This document shows, one piece after another, positions 23,581 through 34,073 of a stretch of DNA of 64,000 bases (its first letter is position 1; every line of letters begins with the position of its first letter). The translations under genes and the position numbers were made by a program. The notes under the pieces are model-generated. The model was not told where the DNA came from. It was given only the letters and a program-made list of their open reading frames with translations, and did not search any database. The stretch is from Ceratopteris richardii (Eukaryota; Streptophyta; Polypodiopsida; Polypodiales; Pteridaceae), in NCBI GenBank assembly GCA_020310875.1, contig CM035416.1, positions 1,028,556 through 1,092,555 of the forward strand, in the 5' to 3' direction.

Positions 23581-24219
23581 CCAAAAATCAAGATTTTTTC
23601 AAACTTTTCTCACCCCCTTGCTCTCCTCACTCTTCTCTTTCCTCCTATACCTCTGTATCACACAACAAGATAACAATGATATCAGTTTTCCCCCCCCGCG
23701 ATACTGCGCAGACTTTTAATCACTTGTTTGATCATTTTTAAAATGTTTTTGTCAGGTAAATTGTGAGAATGTTTACCTCGGTACTGTCTTGCTTGCACTG
23801 TGAGCTCAAAACCTAGCTGTCAAAGCCTGAAAGCCACGATACCAAACCCACGATACTGGTCGCTGCTCACAAACGATACCAGAATACAGTGAAGCGTCAA
23901 ATGAGCCAAATTTTTTGGTTTTTATAGTTTTTTTTTTTACTGAACTTAAAATTTTGGGATTTTTGATGATTTTCTGAGAATTTTGGCCTACTCCTACTCC
24001 TCTTCTCCTCACTTCTCCTCTCTTTCTAACCTAACCCTACTCCTTCTTCTCTTCCCTCCTCCTACACTTAAACCTAAAACTTATCACACACACCTCAAGG
24101 ATGAGAAGTAACAAGTGCTGAAATGGTGGACTACTCGTCAATGGACAAATTTACATCTACAAGAACGATTCGATCACACTTGCTCTATAACTATCACGAA
24201 GGCACCTTGGTGGAGTGAC
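23581..24219 (-). other. Leader of element B between repeat array and PBS
   Basis: About 640 bp, T- and C-rich on the + strand, with isolated TCGCGATA-like remnants and a T-run near 23928-23938. No coding frame is supported. On the - strand a GAG/GTAAAC near 23765-23775 could be a splice donor, but the match is weak. Confidence 0.45.
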
Positions 24220-24237
24220 TCCCCGGCAACGGCGCCA
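24220..24237 (-). other. Primer-binding site of element B (tRNA-Asp type)
   Basis: TGGCGCCGTTGCCGGGGA on the - strand, 6 nt inside the 5' LTR. It complements the 3' end of plant tRNA-Asp, a primer known from Athila-like Gypsy elements. Confidence 0.9.
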
Positions 24238-24243
24238 AAAACG

Positions 24244-25139
24244 TGTGTACTCGAGCCACGATGACTCAAGGACTTGTACCAATGAGACTATACCTCAATT
24301 GCCATACAAGTGCATATAGTGGAGTTCTTTTCACACATTTAAATGTCAATCCTAAGGAGGGACTTACCAAGTGTATGAAGACATGTGCACACGTGATAGA
24401 AAATGAAGTGAGTTAGCTATTCAAGCATGAGAAAAGACTAATACTACCCACACCTACTGAAATACTGGAAGTGTTGCCGCAAGCCTCTTTTCAGCAGTTT
24501 TGGTTTTTTGAGGTTTTCTCCCAGCCTAGAACTCCGAATATAGGCAATAGGGTACTCGTTTCGAAGCTCTCGACGAGACGAATCCAATGGTGGTGGTTTC
24601 ACTCGATTCTGATCGCTCTGCTTCAAGTTATGGCAGAAATAGTGAATTACGGGAGTCACAAACACCCGCGCTTTTGCTTCTCCTACCTTACGCACGCACT
24701 ACAGAAGCTCAAAACAATGGGGAAGGGGTAGACAACAGTCCTACACTTGCATTTCAAGCATCACACACACATACATGAGCAAAATGAAGATCAAAATCAG
24801 CAAGAAAGAGGCAAACTCGAAAATTCAGAAGTGCTCCTTCTTCACAATGACAAGAAGTCCTTTACAATGAGTCACTTTTGACTTATATACTGGTGCCCTA
24901 AGTTTGGTCCTTTCACACAAGAGACCGGCACTTTATTCCCTAAAAGACTAATTTCCTACTATTGTACATGGGTAAATCACTAATCTTCTGTGGGGATGCA
25001 TCTAGAGGACTCCTCTAGTGCATTTACAACGGAAAATATATACAAGAGTGGTTATGATACAAAAGTTGTGTGTCCAAATCGAAAAAATTTTGGGGCCCGT
25101 CTTTTTTCTCTGCTTTGTGTGCTCTTTAGCTCTGCAACA
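24244..25139 (-). repeat. 5' LTR of element B (shared with B2 as its 3' LTR)
   Basis: 896 bp, matching 1779-2673. Its inner side abuts the PBS. Its outer side abuts a polypurine tract (25140-25153) and an ORF3 tail, so it serves both as B's 5' LTR and as B2's 3' LTR. Confidence 0.9.
24882..24889 (-). promoter_or_regulatory. TATA box in B 5' LTR
   Basis: TATATAAG on the - strand, conserved with 2416-2423. Confidence 0.55.
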
Positions 25140-25612
25140 CTCTCCCCCTCTTCATCTCTGTCGTCCCTTGACAGACTTTGCTTCGCGAACGCATCCCATG
25201 GGTAGTGTTGCCTGATTCTTGATCTTGCATTACGTTTTAGAGGCGCTTCAGCTTTTCCTCCGCACGCTCCCCTTGGTCAGTATTGTCTGTAGTTAAACAA
25301 ACATGCAGATTCGATAGCCTTCTTGATTCAAGCTCTACAACTCGAGAGCTTGATGTAGTTGTCTTGCCTGTTGACTCGGGTTGCCACGCACGCCACCAGT
25401 GACTAGGAATGTGCTGTTCTTAGTCACCCTCTTCAACTTTTCAGCCTCTACCCCTTTCTAACTTTTGGTCCTACTCTGATGTTTGAAAAGTCCACTACTC
25501 GGGACCCCGGGGTTTAGCTTTGTAGCCTGGTGCGTGCCCCTGCGGGGCTCTGTGCAGAGATGGGTGTTGCGCCCCTGCGGGGCTTCCTGCAGAGATATAT
25601 TCTTTGTCGTTC
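25140..25612 (-). other. B2 polypurine tract, stem-loop and 3' spacer
   Basis: Duplicate of 2674-3146: GAAGAGGGGGAGAG at the LTR border, the TCTGTC/GACAGA hairpin, and the pair of GC-rich 30-bp units. No gene was seen. Confidence 0.7.
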
Positions 25613-27803
25613 TTAATGAATTGTTTTGGACTTTGATTTTCTTCTTCTTTTCTTCTTGCTTGATTGTCCCTCCACACGTCCCTCCTCCTGAACTCTGTCG
25701 TCCTCGACAGGCTTTCTGAGGCGACCCGTGTATGTTTGAATGGCGGTTTGCTCTCGTTGGTTCAGCAGATTTACATGACATAGCATGAATTCTTTCCATT
25801 GCTTTGACTTCACTCCGTCTTCTGGCGCCTGTCTGTGATCAGCAAAGAAGCTTGTTTCATAGGCCACCATCCTTGCATTTAAATTGGAAGTCATTTTCAC
25901 AAAAATTTCTGAATCCATTTCAAAGAAGCCGGTAAAGAATGCTTCTTCGAAGGTCTGCATATAAGTCGATGGCAAAAACATAAGGCGGGAATAGTACGCC
26001 ATAATAGTAAGTCGGCTCGGGATGGTTGATAGATCAAAAATGAGAGCTTCCGACCCTTGCGTAATGCCAATGAAATTCAAAAATGTATACTTCGCGTGCT
26101 GGAAGACCTTCAACACTGTAATGAGCATGCTAAATATTTTATTTGTCATCTTGACCGCTAAGTCCGGCACTGTAGCATATTTTGCAATCCAGAATTCCAT
26201 TGTCTTTACCATATATTCTTCGGTAGGTAGGTAATTATGTGGCGGACTAGGTAGTAACGGATAATTTAGCCACTGATTATTGATAGTGTCTTGACGCTGT
26301 GCTTCCCAAAATTGCGTCCAAGAGCGTCTGCGGGGTACAAGACAAAAGGATGGGTTTACCTGAAGCGCATATGGTGATGCTTCCCACTGTACCCGCAAGG
26401 TCGGATTCTTCTCCAAAATTTTTCTTCGCCATATGGGATCCGCCTTCTCAAATTCCTCTTGAGTATACTTGAAAGTGTCATGCTGGAATTGAAGGTTGTG
26501 GTCCGGATCTTTATTCGTGGTAGTCTTTATATACATGCGCGTCTGTTCTTTAAGTAGACCATATGGTACATTGAAGGGCTTCAAAATTTGATCTAGCTGT
26601 TTGTTGTCTATGCGAGCTTCTTTCATTATTTTGATTATTTGGTCTTCAAAATCAGCAGTGAGCTGGGACACCAGTAGTGCCCTTTCTGGTCTGCTCAGTT
26701 CTCTTCCTCCACAGTAGCCGTGGTTTCTGGAGGAACTACTGGTGTCCCCTGTTTTGCTGTTAGCTCAACCTGCTCCTGCAGCCGTTTGATGATATCATCT
26801 TTATTCTTGAGCTCTTCTTCAGCCTTTGTAAGCTTTTCTTGATGTTTGATTAATTCCTGTGCGACAATGTGCATGTGATCTGTGTCTTCTTTGCACTGTC
26901 GGAAATAATCTTTCTCTGCTTTCTTCCATTTTTCGCATAGAGCTGCAGTGTCATTCATGTATCTCTGTTCCCATTCTCTGATGGTCTCTTGCTCCTGTTT
27001 GAGCTGATCTGCCAGCTTTGTCAACTTGTCTTCCATGTCTTTTATATCGTCATTTGATTTGTCGGTATCTTGCGGTGGTTGATCACTGAGGAGAGCTGTC
27101 ATTAGCTCCTTGTTCCTGTCCCTTAGGTGGTCTGCTTCTTCCATGCTCACCTTGAGCTGTGACTCGAGTACCTTGCTACGAGTCTGGATCCTTGTTTTCT
27201 CTTTTTCAGTCACCTCTAGTTTCTTCGTGAGCTCCAAAACTTGCTCTTTTAGTTGTGTATTCTCCTTTTCTAATGTTTTGCATTGTGTTTTGGTTGTTTT
27301 TAGTTCTTCCTGTTTCTTCAGCACTTGAGCTTCTACTTTAGATAATTTCTTAGCCAGATTCATACCTTCCTTCCGAAGCTCTTGTTTGTCGAGCATGGCC
27401 TGGTCGTAATCTTCATCAGCATCAAGCATCAGCTGTTGAGTGTCTAGTGCCGTGCGAATCATATCCTGCACCACAGGCTTGAGCTGAGCTATGTCCACAT
27501 TCAACCATGTCTTTGGTATGTCTGGGGTTTCTCCGGTTTGTACGTCTTGTCCTTTTGCTACGTGGATCAGTTCTTGATGTGGTTGTCGAACCTGTAGTTG
27601 TACTTTCATTTCTGCTTCATCTTTGACCACTTTACGAACCTTCGTGGCACTCCCTTGAAATGTTACATCCAGCGGGGACGGTTTTGCCACAACCCTGAGT
27701 GGGGTGAAGGGTTCTTCGTCTTCTTTATCTTCTTCCTGAGGCTTGTCCTCTGATATCATTGCATTCACTTCATCATCGGATTTGTCCTCCTTTGTGTGGG
27801 TGA
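25613..27803 (-). pseudogene. B2 ORF3 remnant (coiled coil and C-terminal domain)
   Basis: Nearly identical to 3147-5337, with the coiled coil and C-terminal domain of ORF3. It lacks the two nonsense codons found at 4775 and 4859 in B but shares the -1 frame change between the coiled coil (ending 26695) and the C-terminal part (from 26671). The N-terminal half is lost: at 27803 the sequence jumps into the RNase H of element A. GATGG occurs in both parents at the joint. Function unknown, as for ORF3 of B. Confidence 0.8.
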
Positions 27804-29623
27804 TGGTTTCTCTTACTAATGGAGTATGACTTTGAGGTAGTAGTGAGAAAAGGCAGAACTCACCTAAGAGCAGATCATCTCTCAAGGCTCACATCAGGAG
27901 AAGCCCCACAAGGAGTGTCACATGACCTTCCTGATGCTTACTTGTTTAATTTGGAAGTGGTACCGCAGTGGGCTAAGCCATTGGTACTAGTATTGACATA
28001 CGGGCCTAACCACCCAGTAATAAACACGTAGGATAGAGAGGTAGTAAAAACCCAAAAGTACCACATCATGGCAGGAAGTATGTACAAGCACACAGATCAA
28101 GGGATCTTGGCCTGTTGTGTGGAAGAGGATGAGTACGCTAAGTGGTTGCAATTGGCACATGTAGGTGCATTAGAGCAACACTACTCAAAACAACGAACCC
28201 TACAGACCCTGAGGAGACTAGGAGTGCATTGGCCAACTATGGAAGCTGATGTCCAAAAGTTGTGCAAGGAATGCCCAATCTGCTGCACTAAACCACCTGT
28301 GGAACATGCCACTCTTTATCAAGTGTCCATAGTGCCAGATTGGAGTGAACCACTAGTATCCTTCCTGAGGACGAAAACATTCCCTCCAGACATGACTCTG
28401 GTTAGGAAAAGAAGTCTAGAACAAGAAGCCCTAGAGTACTCACTCATTGGTGATAATCTCTACAAGCGTGGTAAGGATGGTTACCTGAGACTTTGTGTTC
28501 ATGGGAGTGAATATCTAAAGATTTTGGAAACTGCTCACCAAGGTGTAGCAGGAGGACACTTTGGACCAGATCGGGTGATCAAGGCAATATTATTTGCAGG
28601 ATTTTGGTGGCCCACCCTTCACATGGATGCACATACCTATGTGAAGAGGTGTGAGATTTGTCAGCGAACCCAGTATCCTATACGCAAAGATGAGATGCCC
28701 CTGAAGCCCATGATGGGCGGACGTGCATTCTCTAAGTGGGGAATAGACTTTGTAGGTCCTATCAATCCCCCAGCTAAGGGTTCCCATCCTGAGTATATCA
28801 TCGTTGCCACGGACTATCTAACCAAGTGGGTAGAGGTAAAAGCCACAACGAGGAAGGACGCTCAGATAACTGCTAAATTCTTGTTTGAGAATGTATTCAC
28901 AAGATACGGGCTACCCATAGAGCTAGTTAGTGATAGAGGCACTCACTTCTTGAATGAAGTTATTGAAAATCTGCTCCAAGAATTCTTGGTAGTGCATAAG
29001 AAGTCTGCCCCCTATCACCCTCAAGCAATGGGCAAGCCGAAAGCACCAATAAGATCCTATGCAATGTATTGACAAAATTAGTGAACAATAAACGCTCTGA
29101 TTGGGACAAACAGCTACACCATGCTGTTTGGGCATACCGAGTCGCCTACAAAACGGTACTCCAAGCCACCCCCTTTCAGATGGTATTTGGCCAAAACGCA
29201 GTGCTACCGTTGGACTTCTTAATACCTACATTGAAAGTAGCACAAGAGCACAAATGGACGGGTCATGAACTCTCCTCTAGACTTTTTGACCTTGAACGAT
29301 TAGGAGAAACAAGACTGAGAGCAGCTGCAGGGATATATGCAGCTAAGAAGAGACAGAAGGCATACTTTGATGCCCATGTGAAGGATAAGGGCTTGAAAGT
29401 AGGAGATCTAGTTTTAGTCTACACATTGAAACAACATGCAAGGAAGCTAGAAAAGAGAGGCTACGGACCTATGATCATCAATAGGATCTCCACGAGTGGA
29501 GCAGTACAACTAGCCACTTTAGAGGGTGATGTTCTCCCAAACTATATTAGCGGATGCAGAGTCAAGCTGTATCAGGAACCCCTCACGGAGGAAATGCTAA
29601 GTCGACTCAATACTGCTAAGTAA
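27804..29623 (+). pseudogene. pol: Element A pol, part 2: end of RNase H, double H2C2 module, integrase
   Basis: Resumes in RNase H after element B. The first H2C2 module (AHVGALEQH, then CPIC) is near 28155-28285. A linker follows, then the second module (AHQGVAGGH, then CEICQRT) near 28530-28670. The integrase core has GIDFVGP near 28740 and SDRGTHF near 28930, and the C-terminal GPMIINRIS block. Lesions: TAG at 28029-28031, a 1-bp deletion near 29025 just before the catalytic glutamate, and TAA at 29621-29623 at the end of the integrase. About 24 bp of RNase H are missing at the 27803 joint. Confidence 0.9.
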
Positions 29624-30911
29624 CGTAAAGAGGAGGAAAAACGAATTCGAGAAGAAGCACAGGCAGAGGCCTTAGAGCGCATCAGACGAAAAAAGTTGAG
29701 GAGACAAGGGAGGGATCAGCCTATGATTGACACTCAAGAGTCTCCAGGCTATCACATGGCCATGTGTGAGGCTTCAGGTGAACGTACCCATAAGATAGTG
29801 GATCGACGACCTTTTGTGACCCTAGAAATAGGACAAAGAGACAGCACAACAAGCGTGTGCAGTTCGGATTTCTTATTGCCAGCAGCTGCAATTGGAGGTA
29901 AAACCCCTAGAAGCATATCTGATAGGATTAGGAGGTGTTGAAACCCCTTGCATGGGAGAGGTGGATCTTCCCCTCTACATACAAGAGGTCCTCATGCCAG
30001 CAAAAGTGCTAGTGTGTGAAGACGAGGATCTGACCGAACCTCTTGTCTTAGGCCAAGACTGGATCTATGATCACGCAGTCAACCTCAACCTAAGAAGTGG
30101 ACTTCTTCAGGCTTGGGTAGGCCAAAGCCGTCTCACGATTGAATTAGAAAATCAAGCACTCAAACCAATAGAACAGGCACCAACTCCTAGTCCCTCCAGG
30201 AATCCACATGAAGATAACAATGTTGTTCTTGTCCAAACTTCTATGGTGCAGAGGATTGTCAATCTTACTGAAGGTACAGGAGCCAATAAGGAGTTCCTAA
30301 CTGATCCAAAGAAGATTCTAAACGGGCAGACCGAACATCACTCGACACGAAGGAGGCCGCTGATCAAGAGGCAGGAGCGCCAACCCGTGCAACACGGAGC
30401 ACCTCGTGGCGCGAAGCAGATCTGGATACGCAAGGATGGAAAACCCACCACTCTAATAGCAGACTCCCGAGGAGACAACAAACAAGCCACACCATCACGG
30501 ACACAAGTGAAGGAGTACCCTAGGAAACCTCCTAGGCACACCACATCTATTTCGGTCCCTAAGCGGTCAAGGAAGGCTAGCCCCAATGCTAGACACATAT
30601 GGGTGCCCAAGGCCTGTTTACGAGCCCAAATAGCTCCAACTCTAGTTACTGGCATAATTCAACACTCTCAAGTCCGCTCGACTAACAATGCAGGAACTCT
30701 ACCTAAAAACCACTCTGACCCACACTCAGTCACATCGAGGAATGCCTAGAAATGGGTACCCAAAAGGTCCCAAATCCCTCACAACCTAGTTCATAAACCG
30801 TTCCCTGTCTTTAGCTCTAAGAGCTACGAATCCCCTATTAAAGTTTGGAGACCTAAACCATGTATCAAACCCCCTGACCCAATTTTTGTAAATCCATCCA
30901 CTCTGACATAG
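29624..30911 (+). pseudogene. pol: PR2 domain and W-V-P-K tail of element A
   Basis: Homologous to the PR2 of C. A 32-bp deletion near 29855, flanked by GTG on both sides in the C sequence, removes the D-S-G catalytic motif and shifts the frame. The rest reads from 29892 and keeps LIGLGGVETPC and LVLGQDWIYDH. The tail carries KQIWIRKDG, HIWVPKACL and KVWRPKPC. TAG at 30747-30749 replaces the tryptophan of one such motif. Ends at 30909-30911. Confidence 0.8.
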
Positions 30912-31121
30912 GTGCATTCCGAGTCCACTGCATAACCAAAGTAGGCATCTAGGATGATACTGACCTCTAATCAGCACTCACACCTATCACAAGCACTTCA
31001 TCTCTGACCACTACACTTCGGGATTGTCATGTTAGTATTGTGAAGGGAACACCATTACATCCTGTTTCCTATGCAACACTAATGTGCCTTTCTTCTTCTA
31101 GCAGATAAGCACCCGATTCCC
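30912..31121 (+). promoter_or_regulatory. Pol-ORF3 spacer of A with putative 3' splice site (31079-31104)
   Basis: A noncoding 210 bp, conserved in C and D. Its end has CTAATG (31079), a pyrimidine tract and TAGCAG (to 31104), then 17 nt to the ORF3 ATG (31122). This is a branch point, tract and acceptor arrangement. Confidence 0.5.
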
Positions 31122-33480
31122 ATGGCAGCAGTAGCAGGCACAAGCTCTCAGGCAGGCTCTGGTGCTCAAATCAATTGGGATGCCATGCCGGTGGAGGCCC
31201 CACCAACAGCTCGGCCTGAAGAGTTCGTGAATGTGCGGAGAATTCCTATTCCAGATCCACCAAATGGCCTAACCGAAAGAGTAAAAGGGCACTCTTATTG
31301 GTTCAATGAAATGCCAGGAGACTTGGGAGACGTAGATCATATATGGGAGTCCAAGATGGAGTGTGGAGGAGTGTGGTGAAGCTTCCAGTTCTTTTCAAGA
31401 GAATTTGAAACCTTACAAAATGCAGCTCCACTTCAAGATATCTGGCAAAAAGCAGGATTACAAACTTATTTTAGTGCAGCTCTGCCTAAACCCGATTTCC
31501 TCAGGTGCTACTACCTAATTGCCACACTGAAGCCGACAGGTGATAAAGATCATTCACGCACATTCTGGGTGCCCTCCTTGTCAAATCTGGAGGAAATGAG
31601 GAAGTTCGAATTGAATGTTACTTTAATCAGGGAAGCACTTCAGATGTATGGCACGCATGTACCTTCTGACCGCGACCCCTTGATACCTGAGTTGATGAAA
31701 AGCAACAGAATCAAGAAGCTAAAAGAAATGTGCGCCGTCACCCCCAACATCGCCATACCATTGCGGATGTGCCTCCAACACTTCGCATTCCCCAGCTCAG
31801 GACCGTTTCACCCAACCTCACAAGAAAATATGGTATGGGCTATATCTAGCAGAGACTGGAAGCTTGCCCATTAAGATGCCTGTATGGATCTTGGACCAAG
31901 TGTATGAAGCAGGCAAGCGGGGTGTGAGGAAGCCTACTTTACACGGCTGCTGTGCACTTACAAGGATTATCTATCGATGTCTTGCATATGATGTGCCGGT
32001 TGCCAGAGCCCTAAAATATTCACAGCTGGAGTTTTTCAAAGGGCGGAAGTCAGGGAGCCAACCTGCGAAACGGATGCGTGGATCCCTCTCCCAGGTAATG
32101 ATCCCTCACGAGGCCATGACCAAAGCTTCCCCCAGAGAAGAAGCCCAGGTCGCACCGGTCATGATCCATCTTCAAGGAGTTCAAGTAGGGGATGTGGTAC
32201 AACCCACTCCATCCGCCCCTCCACTACCTACCGATGTAGAGTTTGCATCTATGGCCAACTTCACAGAAGATCCAAACTTTGATTTTGAAAGATTCCTGAA
32301 GACGGCCCACTTGTCGGACAGTGAAGGTTTCCCTGACAATGACGATCCAGGAGCATCATTCCAAAGAGAACTGCCACAGGGCGAAACAAGCAGAGTACAT
32401 GGGGAAGAGGTGGCACAACATCCTCATGACCCAAACACACAAGTTCAGGAAGGTGCACAAAGAAATGAACCAGAAGACAGTGAAGAGGAAGCCCCTGCCT
32501 ATACCGCACAACTCAAAAGACTATACCGGACAATCAAGCAGGTGCAGAGGAGACACAAGATGTCAGAAGAAGCGAATCGAGCCCTAGTAAACCACATGTT
32601 GCAATCGGAGAACATCGACCCACATTTTGTAGAATCGTTGAACCTTTTGGCGGACACCTGTGGCATCGGGGAAGCCATGAGAACATTGGTCTATCAGGCG
32701 AACCCTACTTATGATCAAAGAAGGATAGATACAAGGCCACGGCGGGGAAAGATGATTCAAATGGAGGTATCTACCGTATTGCCTACTTCAATGACAAAAG
32801 ATGTTTAGATGGTTAGCCCTAGTCCCAGTGACGGACCAGATGTAAATACACATTCACCACCTCCGCCATCACCTCCCAGCCAGCCTTCAGAACCCTTTTC
32901 CACGAGTCTTTCTGAACAACCGATATCCACCCATGGTGAAACCAATGTACACACCTCCTTTTCTACAGCCTTCCCTTTACCCACAGCCATCACTTCTGCC
33001 CAAATTTTTGAACCCCACACAGGTCATCCTGCCACCGATCAAACCATAATAGGTCACCCCTCTTATCTCCCCACCCTGGGACAACCACTTGCCACTAGCC
33101 AAACCTTATCCCAACCTTTTCCATTCACCCACACAGTTCCTTCCTCCCAACCCCTACCCACTGTACCCCTGTTAACCCCCTCAGGCTCAACCCAAGTCAC
33201 ACAACCGTCATTCTGGACAAACCTTGTAAATATACTCCAACAGGTGGAGAATTATAATAAAAAGTCCCTTCCCCAACCCCACTCCCCCACATTCACTGCC
33301 ACCACTAACACACCACCTACCGTTCCCGTATTCACAATTCACTCTTCACACACTATCACATCCGATCCCATGAATATTTCACCATCCACAGGAGCACCCA
33401 CCGCCACGTCTGTTCCACCATCATCACATCTCACTTCACTCATAGGCACATCATCCACTTTTCCCTTCCCCATTTCCCGA
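31122..33480 (+). pseudogene. ORF3 of element A, part 1
   Basis: Starts at MAAVAGTSSQAG, a start shared with C and D. The N-terminal domain has HSYWFNEMPG, YFSAALPKPDFLRCYY, GTHVPSDRDPLIPE and CCALTRIIYRCLAYDVP. An acidic region, a helical APAYTAQLKRLY block and a Pro/Thr/Ser-rich part with the DPMNISPS motif follow. Lesions: TGA at 31377-31379, a 1-bp insertion near 31790, and TAG at 32806-32808. Element C is inserted after 33480, and the frame continues at 49283. No signal peptide or membrane span. Function unknown. Confidence 0.8.
33476..33480. repeat. Target-site duplication of element C (left)
   Basis: CCCGA, repeated at 49278-49282. Confidence 0.93.
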
Positions 33481-34059
33481 TGTAGCTCAGTGATGAGTAA
33501 CACCTCCTTTAATGTCAATCCGGGAAGACATGAGGATGGTATGAAGACCACGAGCAAGTGGAAGCACAAGTGCGTGAGTGAGAAGCACACAAGCATGCAC
33601 ACACATACACACACACCCGCACACACAATAAGAACAAAGAGAGTAGGACAATGGAATTACTTCTATTGCAAGCAAGTTCTCATACAAGCTCAAACTACAA
33701 GAAGCTAGCCTCAAAAATGAGCTCTCTAGCTCTATTTATAGTTTTTGACTAACTTTGGCCCTGTTCAGACCTAGTGTCCGGCCTAGTTAAAAATTAGGTT
33801 CCGGGGCTTATTTGAGGGCCCAAACGAGATCTAAAAATTATGAAAATTGGCAGGCAACTACATCTAAGGCTCCCCAAGCTCGAGGACTCCTCGGCTTGTA
33901 CAAAATGGAGCTACAAAAAGGTGGAATGATATTTACAAGGGTTTGTAGTGATGAGAATCACTTTAGAATGATGTTGGGGTTTTGAAAAAAATGAAGGGTA
34001 GCCTCAGTGCTAGATCTGCATGTGTGTCCATACTTGCTTCTTCCCGCATCCTGTCAACA
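33481..34059 (-). repeat. 3' LTR of element C
   Basis: 579 bp; - strand TGTTGACAGG to CTGAGCTACA. Contains a CTATAAATAG box (33732-33741) and a CA-rich microsatellite near 33597-33628. Confidence 0.95.
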
Positions 34060-34073
34060 CTCTCCCCCCCCTA
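34060..34073 (-). other. Polypurine tract of element C, overlapping the ORF3 stop
   Basis: CTAGGGGGGGGAGAG-like purine run on the - strand, ending at the LTR. The TAG at its start (34071-34073) is the ORF3 stop codon. Confidence 0.82.

Larger units (their letters stand above)
1779..27803 (-). mobile_element. Element B: Ty3/Gypsy retrotransposon nested in A, with a truncated tandem partner (B2) at its 5' side
   Basis: Read on the - strand: B2 ORF3 tail (27803-25613), shared LTR (25139-24244), tRNA-Asp PBS (24237-24220), leader, gag, pol, PR2, ORF3, polypurine tract and 3' LTR (2673-1779). About 3.56 kb is present twice (1779-5337 and 24244-27803). The true LTR is only the outer 895 bp of this, because a polypurine tract and TG/CA ends mark its border. 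The rest of the duplicate is the end of a neighbouring element of the same family. The right end is not an LTR terminus: it breaks inside B2's ORF3, and about 24 bp of A are missing there, so deletion removed the original junction. Copia (15106-21539) is nested in gag. Confidence 0.88.

Noticed and set aside
22680-23740. Several Arg/Tyr/Ser-rich open frames on both strands
   Set aside because: They are translations of the TCGCGATA/CGATACGATACC repeats; no family signature and no conservation in element C.
24220-24237. A tRNA-Asp gene fragment (also 48671-48690)
   Set aside because: Only the 3' 18-20 nt complement is present and it sits next to an LTR, so it is a primer-binding site.
33590-33630. 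CA-rich microsatellite in the A/C/F LTRs as a regulatory element
   Set aside because: A simple repeat present in each LTR; nothing in the sequence supports a specific role.
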